NCBI GenBank assembly: GCA_030531205.1
Contig: JAUNOC010000001.1
Location: forward strand, 1-64,000
Direction: 5' to 3'
Source of the DNA: Phascolarctobacterium sp.
Lineage (GTDB): Bacteria > Bacillota > Negativicutes > Acidaminococcales > Acidaminococcaceae
Length of the DNA: 64,000 nucleotides
The position numbers were made by a program, and so were the translations under genes. This document shows positions 24,845 through 34,258 of the stretch, in pieces. Positions within the stretch are counted from its first letter, which is position 1; each line of letters begins with the position of its first letter. The notes below the pieces were generated by a model. It worked only from the letters and a program-made list of their open reading frames with translations. It was not told the DNA's origin and did no database searches.

Positions 24845-25621
24845 TCATCTAACATTTCGAATAATTGGAACAGGTCGATGTTCAAGAAGCCATTTTTCAA
24901 TTGCTTCTTGAACATTCTTATTCCACATAACAATGCTTTTACAATTCGAAACTATTTGTGAAAATTCCTCATGTGGTATTCCAAATAAAAATGCTCGCTG
25001 CTCATATCCTATCATACACAATCTCATACACAACAAAAACCTCTTACTATCAAGTTGAACATCATAAAATACAATATGTTTACTGTTCCTCCATTGCTTT
25101 GGAAAAGCAGTTAAAGATCCCAATTGTGTCATCCACCCACCTTTTCGAATACCATTTATTACATCATTTGGAATTATATCAATAATTTTAGAAACATCCC
25201 TCTTTCCAAAAATATCGACTACCCAAACAATGCCTTTGGTATTAGCAGAATAAAATTGCTCTCTCTCATTTTGTTGTTCTTCTTTAATGTGTGAATGTTG
25301 AAATTCCACAACCAACCCATCTGCAGTACATACATCTGCAATATGCCAATCATCAGCATCTTTAGGATTATCTATCCTAACTTCTTGCCATTCCTCTGGA
25401 AATAAATTTTGCCATTGAATATGCCATGGTGTTTTACTTTCCCACCATTTATCACACATCTTTGAATTTAAATGAGCCCAATGAGACATTCTATCTTGAT
25501 AAATCTTTGCAACAACTTCCCCACCACAATGCGGGCATATTCCGTGCAATGCCCTATTATTTTCATGTCTTGGTAACATTTTAACGCCATTTACCAATGC
25601 ATATTGTAATTGTACACTCAT
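24845..25621 (-). CDS. CoiA-like nuclease-fold protein
   Basis: 258 residues. The N-terminus has a zinc-knuckle-like CPHCGGEV and the SHWAHL segment; the middle carries a PD-(D/E)xK-like core (HIADVCTADGLVVEFQHS, about 88-106), the hallmark of CoiA competence proteins. The C-terminal half is less conserved. No Shine-Dalgarno is visible; its ATG lies 5 bp after the antitoxin-like gene's stop, so it is probably translated by coupling. Roles in DNA uptake or defence are both possible. Confidence 0.75.
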   Translation of the reverse strand: MSVQLQYALVNGVKMLPRHENNRALHGICPHCGGEVVAKIYQDRMSHWAHLNSKMCDKWWESKTPWHIQWQNLFPEEWQEVRIDNPKDADDWHIADVCTADGLVVEFQHSHIKEEQQNEREQFYSANTKGIVWVVDIFGKRDVSKIIDIIPNDVINGIRKGGWMTQLGSLTAFPKQWRNSKHIVFYDVQLDSKRFLLCMRLCMIGYEQRAFLFGIPHEEFSQIVSNCKSIVMWNKNVQEAIEKWLLEHRPVPIIRNVR

Positions 25622-25626
25622 TTTTT

Positions 25627-25920
25627 TTACATACCATATTTTTCTTTCGAAGCATCAGCAACATCCCTTGCAGAATGTATTTCTCCAGCCAATGCCTTTT
25701 GTGCTAATATTTTATCAAGTTCTGCCCCACTCATATCCTCTACAGAACGAAGGTAAGAAACTTTTGTACTAACTGCAAAAGGCAAACCTTGAACCTGCAA
25801 AGACCTTTTCATAAAGAGACGAAAAGCAGTAGGTAAATCCAACCCCAAACTTTCATATAATTTTGTCGTCTCTTCTTTTAATTCTTCATCACATCTGAAT
25901 TGTACCAATGTGCTACCCAT
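25627..25920 (-). CDS. RelB/DinJ-type antitoxin without a recognisable toxin
   Basis: 97 residues. The N-terminal ribbon-helix-helix (LVQFRCDEELKEETTKLYES... LGLDLPTAFRLFMKR) is typical of RelB/DinJ. The downstream partner should be a ~90-residue YafQ/RelE toxin; instead there is a 258-residue CoiA-like gene 5 bp away. The ATG follows AAGGAGGATATACAA. It probably autoregulates the pair. Confidence 0.85.
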   Translation of the reverse strand: MGSTLVQFRCDEELKEETTKLYESLGLDLPTAFRLFMKRSLQVQGLPFAVSTKVSYLRSVEDMSGAELDKILAQKALAGEIHSARDVADASKEKYGM

Positions 25921-26004
25921 TTGTATATCCTCCTTATACGTTTCATTTGTTTAGACATTCTACTACATTTGTCTATTGTTTGTCAAGTACTTTTCTATAA
26001 TTTT

Positions 26005-26390
26005 TGTTTTCACTCTTCACTTTACTTTCAAAAAAATTCTCTCAGCCAAAAATGAAAAAATCGTGAAACAATAAATTTCCACTGTCGACATTTTCAGCGA
26101 TAATGTCGACACCGAAACTTTTTACTTTTATGATTTTGAATAAAAATAAAAGTCCTTTTCACACCAAAAGCATTTTCATTACTAAAATTACTCTTCAACA
26201 AAACGCAGTTAAAAGCGTGGAAAGTTAATTTCAAAATCGCGAGATTTTATATCAAAGTCGCGCGATTTTGAAATTGAGATTATGCTGTTTTGAATAAAAA
26301 AATCCTGTGATTGATTTTTAATCACAGGAACATTTTACCTTTAATTTACAACTTCTAACCTAAACTATCAACTTAACTTGCTGCCGCAAA
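26005..26390. repeat. Palindrome-cassette repeat, copy 2, joined to a core repeat and 7-bp array
   Basis: The same arms as copy 1 (TTCACTCTTCACTTT, ATGAAAAAATCGTGAAA, AAACGCAGTTAAAAGCGT, CTGTTTTGAATAAAA), but the palindromes differ: TGTCGACATT/AATGTCGACA in the left half and AAAATC-GCGA-GATTTT plus a related CGCGCG copy in the right half. It ends in TCCTGTGATT, which can pair with the inverted core at 26319-26340; a heptamer array (TACAACT, TCTAACC) follows, up to the end of the next gene. Confidence 0.72.
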
Positions 26391-27179
26391 CTACCCCTTC
26401 GCCACTTCGTGGCTCTCTTCCCCTCGCAAGGGGACGCAAGGGTTAGCACTATGCCGACTTTCCCTCAAACCTCTAACCTGACACCTAACACCTAAATGCT
26501 TTTTGTGCCATTTCCTGCAAGCATAAATGACTGGAGTATCTAATATTGCCAAAACAACGGAAAAGATATAGGTAGAAATAGCAATTGTAAAAAGATTTTC
26601 CATTATTCCATAAAATGCTATATAAGTGAACAAAAACGCATTCAATGCCTGGGATATAAGTGTGGAAAAATTATTTCTCAGCCAAAGGTATTTGTCTTTA
26701 TCCCCCGCAATATTTGTTGTCCATTCCCACCACTTGTGATATGCCCAAACATCAAACTTTTGCACAATTGCATAAACAGCCAAACTTGCAAAAATAATTC
26801 TTGGGGTGTTGTTAAACACTGTGTGGAGTGCCGGGCATATATAATCAAACTCGTTGGGTATAAACTGAAACCAGAGTTGTGTCATGACAATAAATAAGAC
26901 CGATGTTATAATGCCAATTTTGACACATTTTTCAGCAGATTTTTTGCCATAGAGTTCACTCAAAATATCCGTAACCAAAAATGTTGTAGCAAACAAAATA
27001 TTGCCCAATGTCATATTCAAGCCAAAAGCAGTGATTTGCATCTGCACTTCAATATTCATGACAACTACTGAAAACACATTCCACGCTAATAGTCCTGTCT
27101 GACCATATAAAATAAATACTCCAAACACCATGCCGTAGGCCAAAAGTAATTGACACAACAAAGCAATTTCATTAGTCAT
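26391..27179 (-). CDS. YhhQ/VUT family queuosine-precursor transporter with repeat-derived C-terminus
   Basis: 262 residues, six or so membrane helices; the family core extends to about residue 229 (KWHKKHL). YhhQ proteins import preQ0/preQ1 or queuine. The remaining ~33 residues (from GVRCQ) are translated from a CCTAACA-type heptamer array and an adjacent G/C-rich hairpin module, so the original stop has been lost. GGAG stands 12 nt before the ATG. A homologous transporter would normally end soon after the last helix. Confidence 0.88.
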   Translation of the reverse strand: MTNEIALLCQLLLAYGMVFGVFILYGQTGLLAWNVFSVVVMNIEVQMQITAFGLNMTLGNILFATTFLVTDILSELYGKKSAEKCVKIGIITSVLFIVMTQLWFQFIPNEFDYICPALHTVFNNTPRIIFASLAVYAIVQKFDVWAYHKWWEWTTNIAGDKDKYLWLRNNFSTLISQALNAFLFTYIAFYGIMENLFTIAISTYIFSVVLAILDTPVIYACRKWHKKHLGVRCQVRGLRESRHSANPCVPLRGEESHEVAKG

Positions 27180-27345
27180 ATTAAAATATTTTCTCCAATA
27201 AATTTTGTTAAATTATTTTATCAGTAAAATTCAACATCGTCAAATGGATTTCACATCATATGATTTACTTTCTTCTCCTGATTTTTGTCTTTCGTATTTC
27301 TATGGTATTGTCATTGACACTGCCACTGCCGTTGTTTTTTAACTC

Positions 27346-28755
27346 CTATATCTGATAAAACACCGGCAAGAACTTCACTACCAGATATCCCACAACGGAA
27401 TTCATAATAATATTTGCCATAGTCAACATTATGCCATACTTGAACATTACTCCCGGTTCAAGACCGTAGGACACGGGAATTGCCCTTGTGGATACGGGCA
27501 AAACATAAGCACAGTTAAATGCCACAATGGTTACCAATACATAAGGTACGGGGTTCAGTCCCATTTCCTGGGAAATACTTTGTACCACAGGAATTGAAAT
27601 GGAAGCGGAAGCGGTGTTGCTGGAAATTTCTGCCAGAAAAGTGGTGAAAGTTACAAAAATACCCATAGTTTCCAAGCCGCCGCTTAAGGGCAAAGTGGTA
27701 ATCAGTTCTGCCATTTTTTGTGCTGCCCCGGTTTCCGTTACCATTTTCCCCAAAGCCAATCCTCCGGCAAAAAGGAAAAACATTCCCCACATCAATTCTT
27801 TTTCCACCTGTTTCCAGTCCACCATCATATTTCCCTTGCCGTCTTTCAATACGAAACAAAGCATCCCGCAGAAAAAGAACACATAGGCAGGCCGCATGGC
27901 AGGTAATAAATCTGCAAAAAGTGGCCGGGCAAAGGCCGCCAAAGTTGCAAAACTGAAAAGAATTAAACCAATCCATTCCCCTTTTTGCATTTTTCCCAGT
28001 TCCATATTTAACTTGGCAAAATATTCTTTGGTATCGGATAATTTTTTAATGGGTGTGGGAATTATAAGCAAAAACACCGCATTCAACACCAGCACCAGCA
28101 ACAAAATGGGGATAAATCTTCCCATCCAGTCAACATACATAAATTCATGCCCCGTAATCCCTTCCAAATAGGATACGGCGGTCAGGTTGGCACTGCTGCC
28201 GATGGGACTGCCGAAGCCGCCCACACCACTGCCCCAGGCAACTGCCAGATAAATTGGCACGGAGATTTTTGTAATCATGCTGTCGTTCAAACCGCTGAAC
28301 CGCAACATGGCGGAGGCGATGGGCAACATAATCATTGCCACCACCACATTGGGCAGCACCGTGCTTAAAAGGGTTGCCGCACAGAGCCACACCAAAATCT
28401 GTTGTTTAATATCCGTTCCGATAAAGCAAAGTGCTTTCACTGCCAAACGCTTGTCCAGTCCTGTGTTTGTCCAGGTGAGGGAAATAATGTCACTGCCCAC
28501 CAAGAGTACCACAATTTCGCTGAAATACTGACTGATAACATGCCCCGCCGGAATAAGGTCAAACAGGGCATTGATGGCGATGGGCAGAAAACTCGTCACC
28601 GCAATATCCACTGGGCGCAATATCCACCACAGACCCATCCACACCACCAGTCCGACCGTGACAGCGGCTTTGAAGCCGAAAATATTTTGCAAAAGAAAAA
28701 TCGCCACCGCAAATGCCAGGGGGCCGATTAAAATATTTCTTATTCTTTTATCCAT
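27346..28755 (-). CDS. SLC13/CitT-type anion:sodium symporter
   Basis: 469 residues, about 11-12 membrane helices. SLC13 hallmarks: PNVVVAMIMLP in the first hairpin, a GSPIGSSANL loop, ISSNTASASISIP in the second repeat and LPVSTRAIPVS near the end. It is related only distantly to the carriers at 1-529 and 5189-6478; the substrate could be a carboxylate or sulfate-like anion. It is divergently transcribed from a LysR regulator that probably controls it. Confidence 0.88.
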   Translation of the reverse strand: MDKRIRNILIGPLAFAVAIFLLQNIFGFKAAVTVGLVVWMGLWWILRPVDIAVTSFLPIAINALFDLIPAGHVISQYFSEIVVLLVGSDIISLTWTNTGLDKRLAVKALCFIGTDIKQQILVWLCAATLLSTVLPNVVVAMIMLPIASAMLRFSGLNDSMITKISVPIYLAVAWGSGVGGFGSPIGSSANLTAVSYLEGITGHEFMYVDWMGRFIPILLLVLVLNAVFLLIIPTPIKKLSDTKEYFAKLNMELGKMQKGEWIGLILFSFATLAAFARPLFADLLPAMRPAYVFFFCGMLCFVLKDGKGNMMVDWKQVEKELMWGMFFLFAGGLALGKMVTETGAAQKMAELITTLPLSGGLETMGIFVTFTTFLAEISSNTASASISIPVVQSISQEMGLNPVPYVLVTIVAFNCAYVLPVSTRAIPVSYGLEPGVMFKYGIMLTMANIIMNSVVGYLVVKFLPVFYQI

Positions 28756-28778
28756 GTCTTCTCCTTAATTTATGCTAC

Positions 28779-28807
28779 TTGCGTTTTATTTGGCATTATT
28801 ATATAAT
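28779..28807 (+). promoter_or_regulatory. Promoter of the LysR gene
   Basis: TTGCGT (28779-28784), a 17-bp spacer and TATAAT (28802-28807). This excludes the two upstream in-frame start codons of the LysR reading frame. Confidence 0.6.
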
Positions 28808-28868
28808 GGCAACAACAAAAAGAAAAATATTATATTTTGATATTAAAAATAAGATTTTATTTGATGTT

Positions 28869-29744
28869 ATGGATTTTGAATTTTATCGTAATTTTATAAC
28901 TGTGGCAGAAACCGGCAATCTGACCGCCGCCGCCAATAAACTTTCTTTGGCACAGCCGGCACTCAGCAACCAGATTAAAACTTTGGAGCGACACTATGGG
29001 GTGAAACTGATGGAAACATCCCGGGGACGGCATAATATCAGTTTGACCGAGGCAGGAGTGGACTTTCTGACTAAGGCACGTCTCATTTGCGAACAGGAAG
29101 AAAATATCACCATTGATATGCAAAACTACAAGCAGGAAACCAACGGCAAACTACGTTTTGCTGTGTCCTATGGCGTGGTGCCAATCTTTTTGAAAAATTA
29201 TTTGCAACCCTTTTCCAAACTCTATCCTAAAATAAATTTTCAGCTGCTGGAAATACCTGCCAACGAACAAATCACTGCCATCCGCAATAATACTGCGGAC
29301 TTTGCCTATGCCAACGCTCCCATGCCCAACATGGAAAACTGCACTTGCAAAAAATTGGACTGGGAAAATTTTTATGTGGTGTATAAAAAGAAAAATAACA
29401 TTAATTTCCAGCCCAAGCAGACCCTGCATTTAACCGATTTGAAAAACATTCCCATCAGCACCACTTATGGCTGTTATACTTTGCTCAGGGAGTTGTGCAA
29501 GAAATATAATTTTGTACCCAAGATTGCCTTTATTTCTAATAACGGTAATACGGGGATTCAGTTTGCAGAGAATGGCAATTCCGTTGCCATTGCCAGCAAC
29601 AGTTGTTGTCAGTTTTTACCGCCCCAATTAGAAAAAGTCCTCATCAAAGATAAGGACTTTAAGTTTGAACAGACCCTGTTCTGGTCCAACCTCCACGGAC
29701 AAAACAATGCCGCCAAGTTGTTTTTGAAATTTATAGGAGAATGA
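28869..29744 (+). CDS. LysR family transcriptional regulator
   Basis: 291 residues from MDFEFYRNF, the normal LysR start. N-terminal winged HTH (LTAAANKLSLAQPALSNQIK, about 17-36) and a two-lobed effector domain (about 90-290). Earlier in-frame starts lie within the promoter. It is divergent from the SLC13 carrier by ~110 bp, the classical arrangement for a regulator of the neighbouring transporter; the coinducer is then likely the transported anion. Confidence 0.92.
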   Translation: MDFEFYRNFITVAETGNLTAAANKLSLAQPALSNQIKTLERHYGVKLMETSRGRHNISLTEAGVDFLTKARLICEQEENITIDMQNYKQETNGKLRFAVSYGVVPIFLKNYLQPFSKLYPKINFQLLEIPANEQITAIRNNTADFAYANAPMPNMENCTCKKLDWENFYVVYKKKNNINFQPKQTLHLTDLKNIPISTTYGCYTLLRELCKKYNFVPKIAFISNNGNTGIQFAENGNSVAIASNSCCQFLPPQLEKVLIKDKDFKFEQTLFWSNLHGQNNAAKLFLKFIGE

Positions 29745-29770
29745 AAAAGCCGGCTGCCGCCGGCTTTTTT
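29744..29770. terminator. Bidirectional terminator between lysR and DUF190 genes
   Basis: AAAAAGCCGGC-TGCC-GCCGGCTTTTTT, overlapping the lysR stop codon and serving the convergent gene ending at 29779 as well. Confidence 0.92.
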
Positions 29771-29778
29771 TATTGCTT

Positions 29779-30138
29779 TTATTTCTTACCAAATTTTTCC
29801 CGCAAATAATCCGTTACCAAAACTTTGCAATCTGTAATAGTCACACAACTATGTATTGCACTCTTTTCAAGAAAGGGGAAAATCTTTTCAACATTTTCTT
29901 TTTTGTCCACAATTTCAATAACTAAAGGCAGGTTGGCATTACCGCTGAAAAAATGCGTGATTTTTTTATTCAGCCCACGGTTAGTTTTTGCAAACCCTGC
30001 TTTGCCCTGTACAACCGTTACGCCGCCTAAATCTAATTCTTTGGCTTTTTGAATAATTGCTTTGTACAAAGGCATATCTTCCCAAAGCACATCCTCCCCC
30101 GTATAAATTGTTACGCAAACTACATCCACAAATTCCAT
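29779..30138 (-). CDS. DUF190 family protein
   Basis: 119 residues with the DUF190 pattern: VVCVTIYTGED start, PLYKAIIQKAKELDLGGVTVVQG and LPLVIEIVD. The fold resembles PII-like trimers. DUF190 genes frequently accompany crcB fluoride channels, and a crcB remnant lies 2.3 kb away. It is followed closely (2 bp) on the upstream side by alr, so it is cotranscribed with alr-ychF. Confidence 0.9.
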   Translation of the reverse strand: MEFVDVVCVTIYTGEDVLWEDMPLYKAIIQKAKELDLGGVTVVQGKAGFAKTNRGLNKKITHFFSGNANLPLVIEIVDKKENVEKIFPFLEKSAIHSCVTITDCKVLVTDYLREKFGKK

Positions 30139-30140
30139 TT

Positions 30141-31247
30141 TTAATTCTCCTTATAAACACGCGGCACCCGTCCCGTAATTAAACAGATTAACTCATAGTC
30201 AATTGTATCAACCAACTTTGCCACTTCTTCAAACGGCAATTCCATGCCACCTTCCACAATAACTGCATCGCCCACTTGTACATTGCTAATTTCCGTTACA
30301 TCCAACATACATTGATCCATACACACCCTGCCAATAATTGGTGTTTTCTGACCATGAATAATCATATAGCCATGATTGGAAAGTTTGCGGTTCAGCCCGT
30401 CTGCATATCCCACCGGCACTGTTGCTACTTTTATTGCCTTTGGTGCCACAAAAGTACAGCCATAACTTACACACTCGCCTGCAGAAATGTTTTTTACATA
30501 AGCGACTTCTGACTTAAACACCATAGCCGGCTGAAAACCTTTGTATTCATCCTTAAAACGATTTGGCATCAGTCCGTACAAAGTGATTCCCTGCCGCACC
30601 ATATCTAATTGGTAATCCGGCATTTCCTGAATGGCTGCTGAATTGGCAATGTGTTTAACAGGAACTTGTACCCCCTCTGCCTCAATATTTTTTAGTGCAG
30701 TTTGAAATGCCGTAAATTGTTTTTTGGCAAAAGTTTTGTCGTCTTCGTCTGCGGTGGCAAAATGACTGAACACACCTACTACTTCAATGTTACTCATACC
30801 TGCCGCCAATTTCGCAAACTTGCCAACTTCTGACGGTTTGACACCAATTCTGTTCATTCCCGTGTCCACTACAATATGAACTTTTACTTTCTTGTTTTGT
30901 TTCTGCCCTTCCCCGTTCAACCCTTGCAAATGTTGTTCCGTATAAACTGCCTGTTCCACATCATAGGTTACCACGTCTGCCACATCGTTTTTCACCAATG
31001 TACCCAAAATCAAAATTGGTGCCGTAATGCCTGCCTTACGCAAAACTTCTGCTTCCTGCACAATCGCTACTGCCAAATAATCTGCTCCTGCCGCCAATGC
31101 CGCATTCGCCACCGGCACTGCCCCATGACCATAAGCATCCGCTTTGACTACTGCACATAATTTGGTCCTTGCTTGTAACTTACCCTTAGCAAGCCGCACA
31201 TTGTTTTTAATGGCTGACAAATCAATCTCTACAAATGAATTTCGCAT
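30141..31247 (-). CDS. alr: Alanine racemase
   Basis: 368 residues. PLP-binding lysine in VVKADAYGHGA (about residue 35), GMNRIGV, and the catalytic tyrosine region in the C-terminal domain (GECVSYGCTF). It makes D-alanine for peptidoglycan. It lies between ychF (upstream, 14 bp) and the DUF190 gene. Confidence 0.97.
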   Translation of the reverse strand: MRNSFVEIDLSAIKNNVRLAKGKLQARTKLCAVVKADAYGHGAVPVANAALAAGADYLAVAIVQEAEVLRKAGITAPILILGTLVKNDVADVVTYDVEQAVYTEQHLQGLNGEGQKQNKKVKVHIVVDTGMNRIGVKPSEVGKFAKLAAGMSNIEVVGVFSHFATADEDDKTFAKKQFTAFQTALKNIEAEGVQVPVKHIANSAAIQEMPDYQLDMVRQGITLYGLMPNRFKDEYKGFQPAMVFKSEVAYVKNISAGECVSYGCTFVAPKAIKVATVPVGYADGLNRKLSNHGYMIIHGQKTPIIGRVCMDQCMLDVTEISNVQVGDAVIVEGGMELPFEEVAKLVDTIDYELICLITGRVPRVYKEN

Positions 31248-31261
31248 TTTTCTTTGACGTT

Positions 31262-32371
31262 TTATACGTTAAACCTAAACTCCACTACATCCCCATCCTG
31301 CATAATGTAATCCTTTCCTTCCAAACGTACCAAACCCTTTTCCCGGGCAGCAACTTTGGAACCGCATTTTACCAGATCATCATAGGACACAATCTCTGCA
31401 CGGATAAATCCTTTTTCAAAATCTGTATGAATTTTGCCTGCTGCCTGAGGCGCTTTGGTATTCACCCTGATAGTCCAGGCACGGCTTTCAATTTCACCTG
31501 CAGTCAAGAAAGTCATGAGTCCCAACAGTTTGAAACTTGCCTTAATCAAACGGTCCAAACCGGATTCTTTCAACCCTGCCATTTCCATAAATTCTTTGGC
31601 ATCATTTTCCGGCAATTCAGAAATTTCTTCTTCAATTTTGGCACTCACCGCAATAACTTCACTGCCTTCATCTTTGGCATATTCCACAATCTTTTGTACA
31701 AAGGGATTGGCATCACTGTTGGCCGCCTCACTCTCCGCCACATTTGCCACATAGAGAATGGGTTTCAAAGTGAGCAAAAATAAATCCTGTATCAGTTCCA
31801 ATTCTTCATCTGTCAACCCTTGACGGCGGGCAGGCACAGCATCGCCAAGTCCTTCCGCAATTTTGTCAACCACAACTTTTTCTTTTGCTGCTTTTTTATC
31901 CCCGGCCTTCAAAAGTTTGCCAATGCGTTCCTGACGGTGTTCAATAGATTCCAAATCCGCCAGGCAAAGTTCTGTATTGATAATTTCAATATCACGGATG
32001 GGGTCAATCTTCCCCTCCACATGGGTAATGTTGCTGTCTTCAAAGCAACGCACCACCTGTACAATGGCATCCGTTTCCCGAATATGGGAAAGGAATTTGT
32101 TACCAAGTCCTTCACCTTTAGACGCACCTTTTACTAAACCTGCAATATCTACAAACCGCATAGGCGCCGGCATAATCCGTTTGGACTTAAACATATCGCT
32201 CAGTACTTGCAGACGGGGGTCAGGCACATCCACCACACCCACATTGGGTTCAATGGTACAGAAAGGATAATTTGCCGCCTCTGCTCCCGCTTTTGTTATA
32301 GCATTAAACAGGGTACTCTTGCCAACGTTCGGCAACCCCACAATCCCCACTTCCAAATTAGTTGTACTCAT
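31262..32371 (-). CDS. ychF: Redox-regulated ATPase YchF (OLA1 family)
   Basis: 369 residues. G1 GLPNVGKST (about 11-19), switch region with [10 protein letters not shown]3 DIAGLVKGA, a coiled-coil insertion, and the C-terminal TGS domain ([18 protein letters not shown]... to the end). It binds the ribosome and hydrolyses ATP. GAGGAGAAA precedes the ATG. Confidence 0.96.
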   Translation of the reverse strand: MSTTNLEVGIVGLPNVGKSTLFNAITKAGAEAANYPFCTIEPNVGVVDVPDPRLQVLSDMFKSKRIMPAPMRFVDIAGLVKGASKGEGLGNKFLSHIRETDAIVQVVRCFEDSNITHVEGKIDPIRDIEIINTELCLADLESIEHRQERIGKLLKAGDKKAAKEKVVVDKIAEGLGDAVPARRQGLTDEELELIQDLFLLTLKPILYVANVAESEAANSDANPFVQKIVEYAKDEGSEVIAVSAKIEEEISELPENDAKEFMEMAGLKESGLDRLIKASFKLLGLMTFLTAGEIESRAWTIRVNTKAPQAAGKIHTDFEKGFIRAEIVSYDDLVKCGSKVAAREKGLVRLEGKDYIMQDGDVVEFRFNV

Positions 32372-32464
32372 TTTCTCCTCCTCGAAGTAATGTAATTTTT
32401 TTATAAATTATATCACAAATTTAAAATTAATGTGCTACAATATAGAAAAAGAAAAGAGGTTTTT

Positions 32465-32840
32465 ATGCAAAAAGTTTTACTGGTCGGGTTAGGCGGTGCC
32501 ATCGGTGCTATGTTGCGATACTTGCTTTATCTGGCAACAGCAAAGTTTTATCAACATGCTTTTATCACCACTTTTATCATCAACCTGACAGGTTGTTTTA
32601 TCATGGGAATCGTGATGACTTTAATTTTTAGAGAAGGAATGTTTTAGCAATTCTTTTCGGTTGCTTTTCTGTTTAGGTATGCTGGGCGGTTATACTGCTC
32701 TTAGTGCAGTGGCCTATGAAATAATCTATATGGTAGAGAATAATAAATTTTTGTTAGGATTGGTCTATGGTTCCGGTACGATGTTGCTCTCCGTCCTGTC
32801 TTGCAGTTTAGGAATTTATTTGACCCGGCGTTTGTATTAA
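32465..32840 (+). pseudogene. crcB: Fluoride channel CrcB/Fluc, frameshifted in a T run
   Basis: The first frame encodes the N-terminal half (GGAIGAMLRY, INLTGCFIMG) and ends prematurely at 32647. The second half (NSFRLLFCLGMLGGYTALSA... to 32840) continues in another frame. Removing one T from the TTTT at 32642-32645 restores a full-length ~125-residue CrcB. The Fluc phenylalanine box (TFSTF) reads TALSA here, so even the intact protein would be an unusual pore or the partner of another subunit. A TGTGCTACAAT -10-like box and AAAGAGG precede the ATG. A sequencing error cannot be excluded. Confidence 0.8.
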
Positions 32841-32854
32841 AAATATTTATACTG

Positions 32855-32886
32855 AAAAGCCCACGCAACTGCGTGGGCTTTTTTTA
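32855..32886. terminator. Bidirectional terminator between crcB and trpB2
   Basis: AAGCCCACGC-AACT-GCGTGGGCTT, with A and T tracts on both sides. Confidence 0.9.
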
Positions 32887-34251
32887 TTATATCTTCGGCA
32901 ATTTTGCAAAAGATGCTTGCAATTCCTCATCCGTCGGAATGTAATCCGCCATTTCTTTATTACGGTAACGCTCATAGGCAAACAAATCAAAATAACCTGT
33001 GCCCGTAAGCCCAAAGACAATATTTTTGGCTTCGCCGGTTTCCTTACATTTTAATGCCTCATCAATGGCAATGCGAATGGCATGATTGCTTTCCGGTGCG
33101 GGCAAAATACCTTCCACCCGTGCAAACTCAATGCCCGCTTCAAAAACCTTGGTCTGCTCCACACTGGTTGCTTCCATTAAACCGTCCTCATAAAGTTGGC
33201 TCAGGGTACTGCTCATGCCGTGATAACGCAGTCCCCCTGCATGATTGGCACTGGGAATAAAATTACTGCCCAAGGTCTTCATTTTTGCCAAAGGACAAAT
33301 ATGCCCCGTATCGCAATAATCATAGGCAAAAGCGCCTCTTGTCAAACTCGGGCAGGATTTCGGTTCCACCGCAATAATACGGTAATCGTTTTCCCCGCGG
33401 ATTTTTTCACCCATAAATGGTGCTATCAAACCCTGCAAATTAGAGCCGCCACCGGCACAACCAATAATGATATCTGCTTTGATGCCATATTTATCAAGTG
33501 CGGCCTTAGTTTCCAAACCAATAATGGACTGGTGCAGACCGACTAAATTCATTACAGAACCCAACACATAACGGTAGCCCTCCAAATTTACCGCAACTTC
33601 CACTGCTTCAGAAATGGCACAACCTAAAGAACCATTGGTGCCGGGATGTTCCATCAAAATTTTTCTGCCCACTGATGTTTCTATAGAAGGTGATGGGGTT
33701 ACAGATGCTCCATAAACATGCATAACCTCACGGCGGAAAGGTTTCTGCTCATAGGAAACTTTAACCATAAATACTTTGCAGTCCAAGCCGTAATAAGAGC
33801 AAGCCATAGAAAGGGCCGTGCCCCATTGTCCTGCTCCTGTTTCCGTAGTTACGCCCTTCAAACCCTGTTGTTTAGCGTAATAGGCCTGTGCAATGGCGGA
33901 ATTCAGTTTATGACTGCCACTGGTATTGTTACCTTCAAACTTGTAATAAATATGCGCAGGTGTGCCTAATTTTTCTTCCAGACAATACGCACGAATCAAA
34001 GGGGATGGACGGAACATGCGATAGAAATTACGAATCTCATCCGGAATGGGAATAAAACGGGTACTGTCATCCAGTTCCTGTTTTGCCAGTTCTTTGCAGA
34101 AAACTTTTTCCAACTCTGCCAAAGTACAGGGCTGTTTTGTTTGAGGATTCAACAAGGGAGCCGGCTTATTATTCATATCCGCCCTCAGGTTATACCAGCT
34201 CTTTGGCATTTCCTCCTCTGTTAAGAAAATTTTGTAGGGAATCTTTTCCAT
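32887..34251 (-). CDS. TrpB2-type tryptophan synthase beta chain
   Basis: 454 residues from the ATG at 34251 (GGAAGAAAAA upstream); the longer reading frame enters the T-box leader. The PLP lysine lies in GSHKLNSA (about residue 110), phosphate loop GCAGGGSN and the TrpB2 features (long N-terminus, ETGAGQWG). TrpB2 makes tryptophan from indole and serine, independent of TrpA. No other trp biosynthetic gene is near. The Trp T-box leader shows it is induced by uncharged tRNA-Trp, consistent with indole salvage. Confidence 0.95.
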   Translation of the reverse strand: MEKIPYKIFLTEEEMPKSWYNLRADMNNKPAPLLNPQTKQPCTLAELEKVFCKELAKQELDDSTRFIPIPDEIRNFYRMFRPSPLIRAYCLEEKLGTPAHIYYKFEGNNTSGSHKLNSAIAQAYYAKQQGLKGVTTETGAGQWGTALSMACSYYGLDCKVFMVKVSYEQKPFRREVMHVYGASVTPSPSIETSVGRKILMEHPGTNGSLGCAISEAVEVAVNLEGYRYVLGSVMNLVGLHQSIIGLETKAALDKYGIKADIIIGCAGGGSNLQGLIAPFMGEKIRGENDYRIIAVEPKSCPSLTRGAFAYDYCDTGHICPLAKMKTLGSNFIPSANHAGGLRYHGMSSTLSQLYEDGLMEATSVEQTKVFEAGIEFARVEGILPAPESNHAIRIAIDEALKCKETGEAKNIVFGLTGTGYFDLFAYERYRNKEMADYIPTDEELQASFAKLPKI

Positions 34252-34258
34252 TTTTTCT

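Noticed and set aside
27180-27345. preQ1 riboswitch before the YhhQ family gene
   Set aside because: No preQ1-I or preQ1-II consensus can be seen in the leader.
28713-28868. Upstream in-frame starts of the LysR gene
   Set aside because: They overlap the start of the divergent carrier and the TTGCGT-17-TATAAT promoter; MDFEFYRNF is the canonical LysR start.
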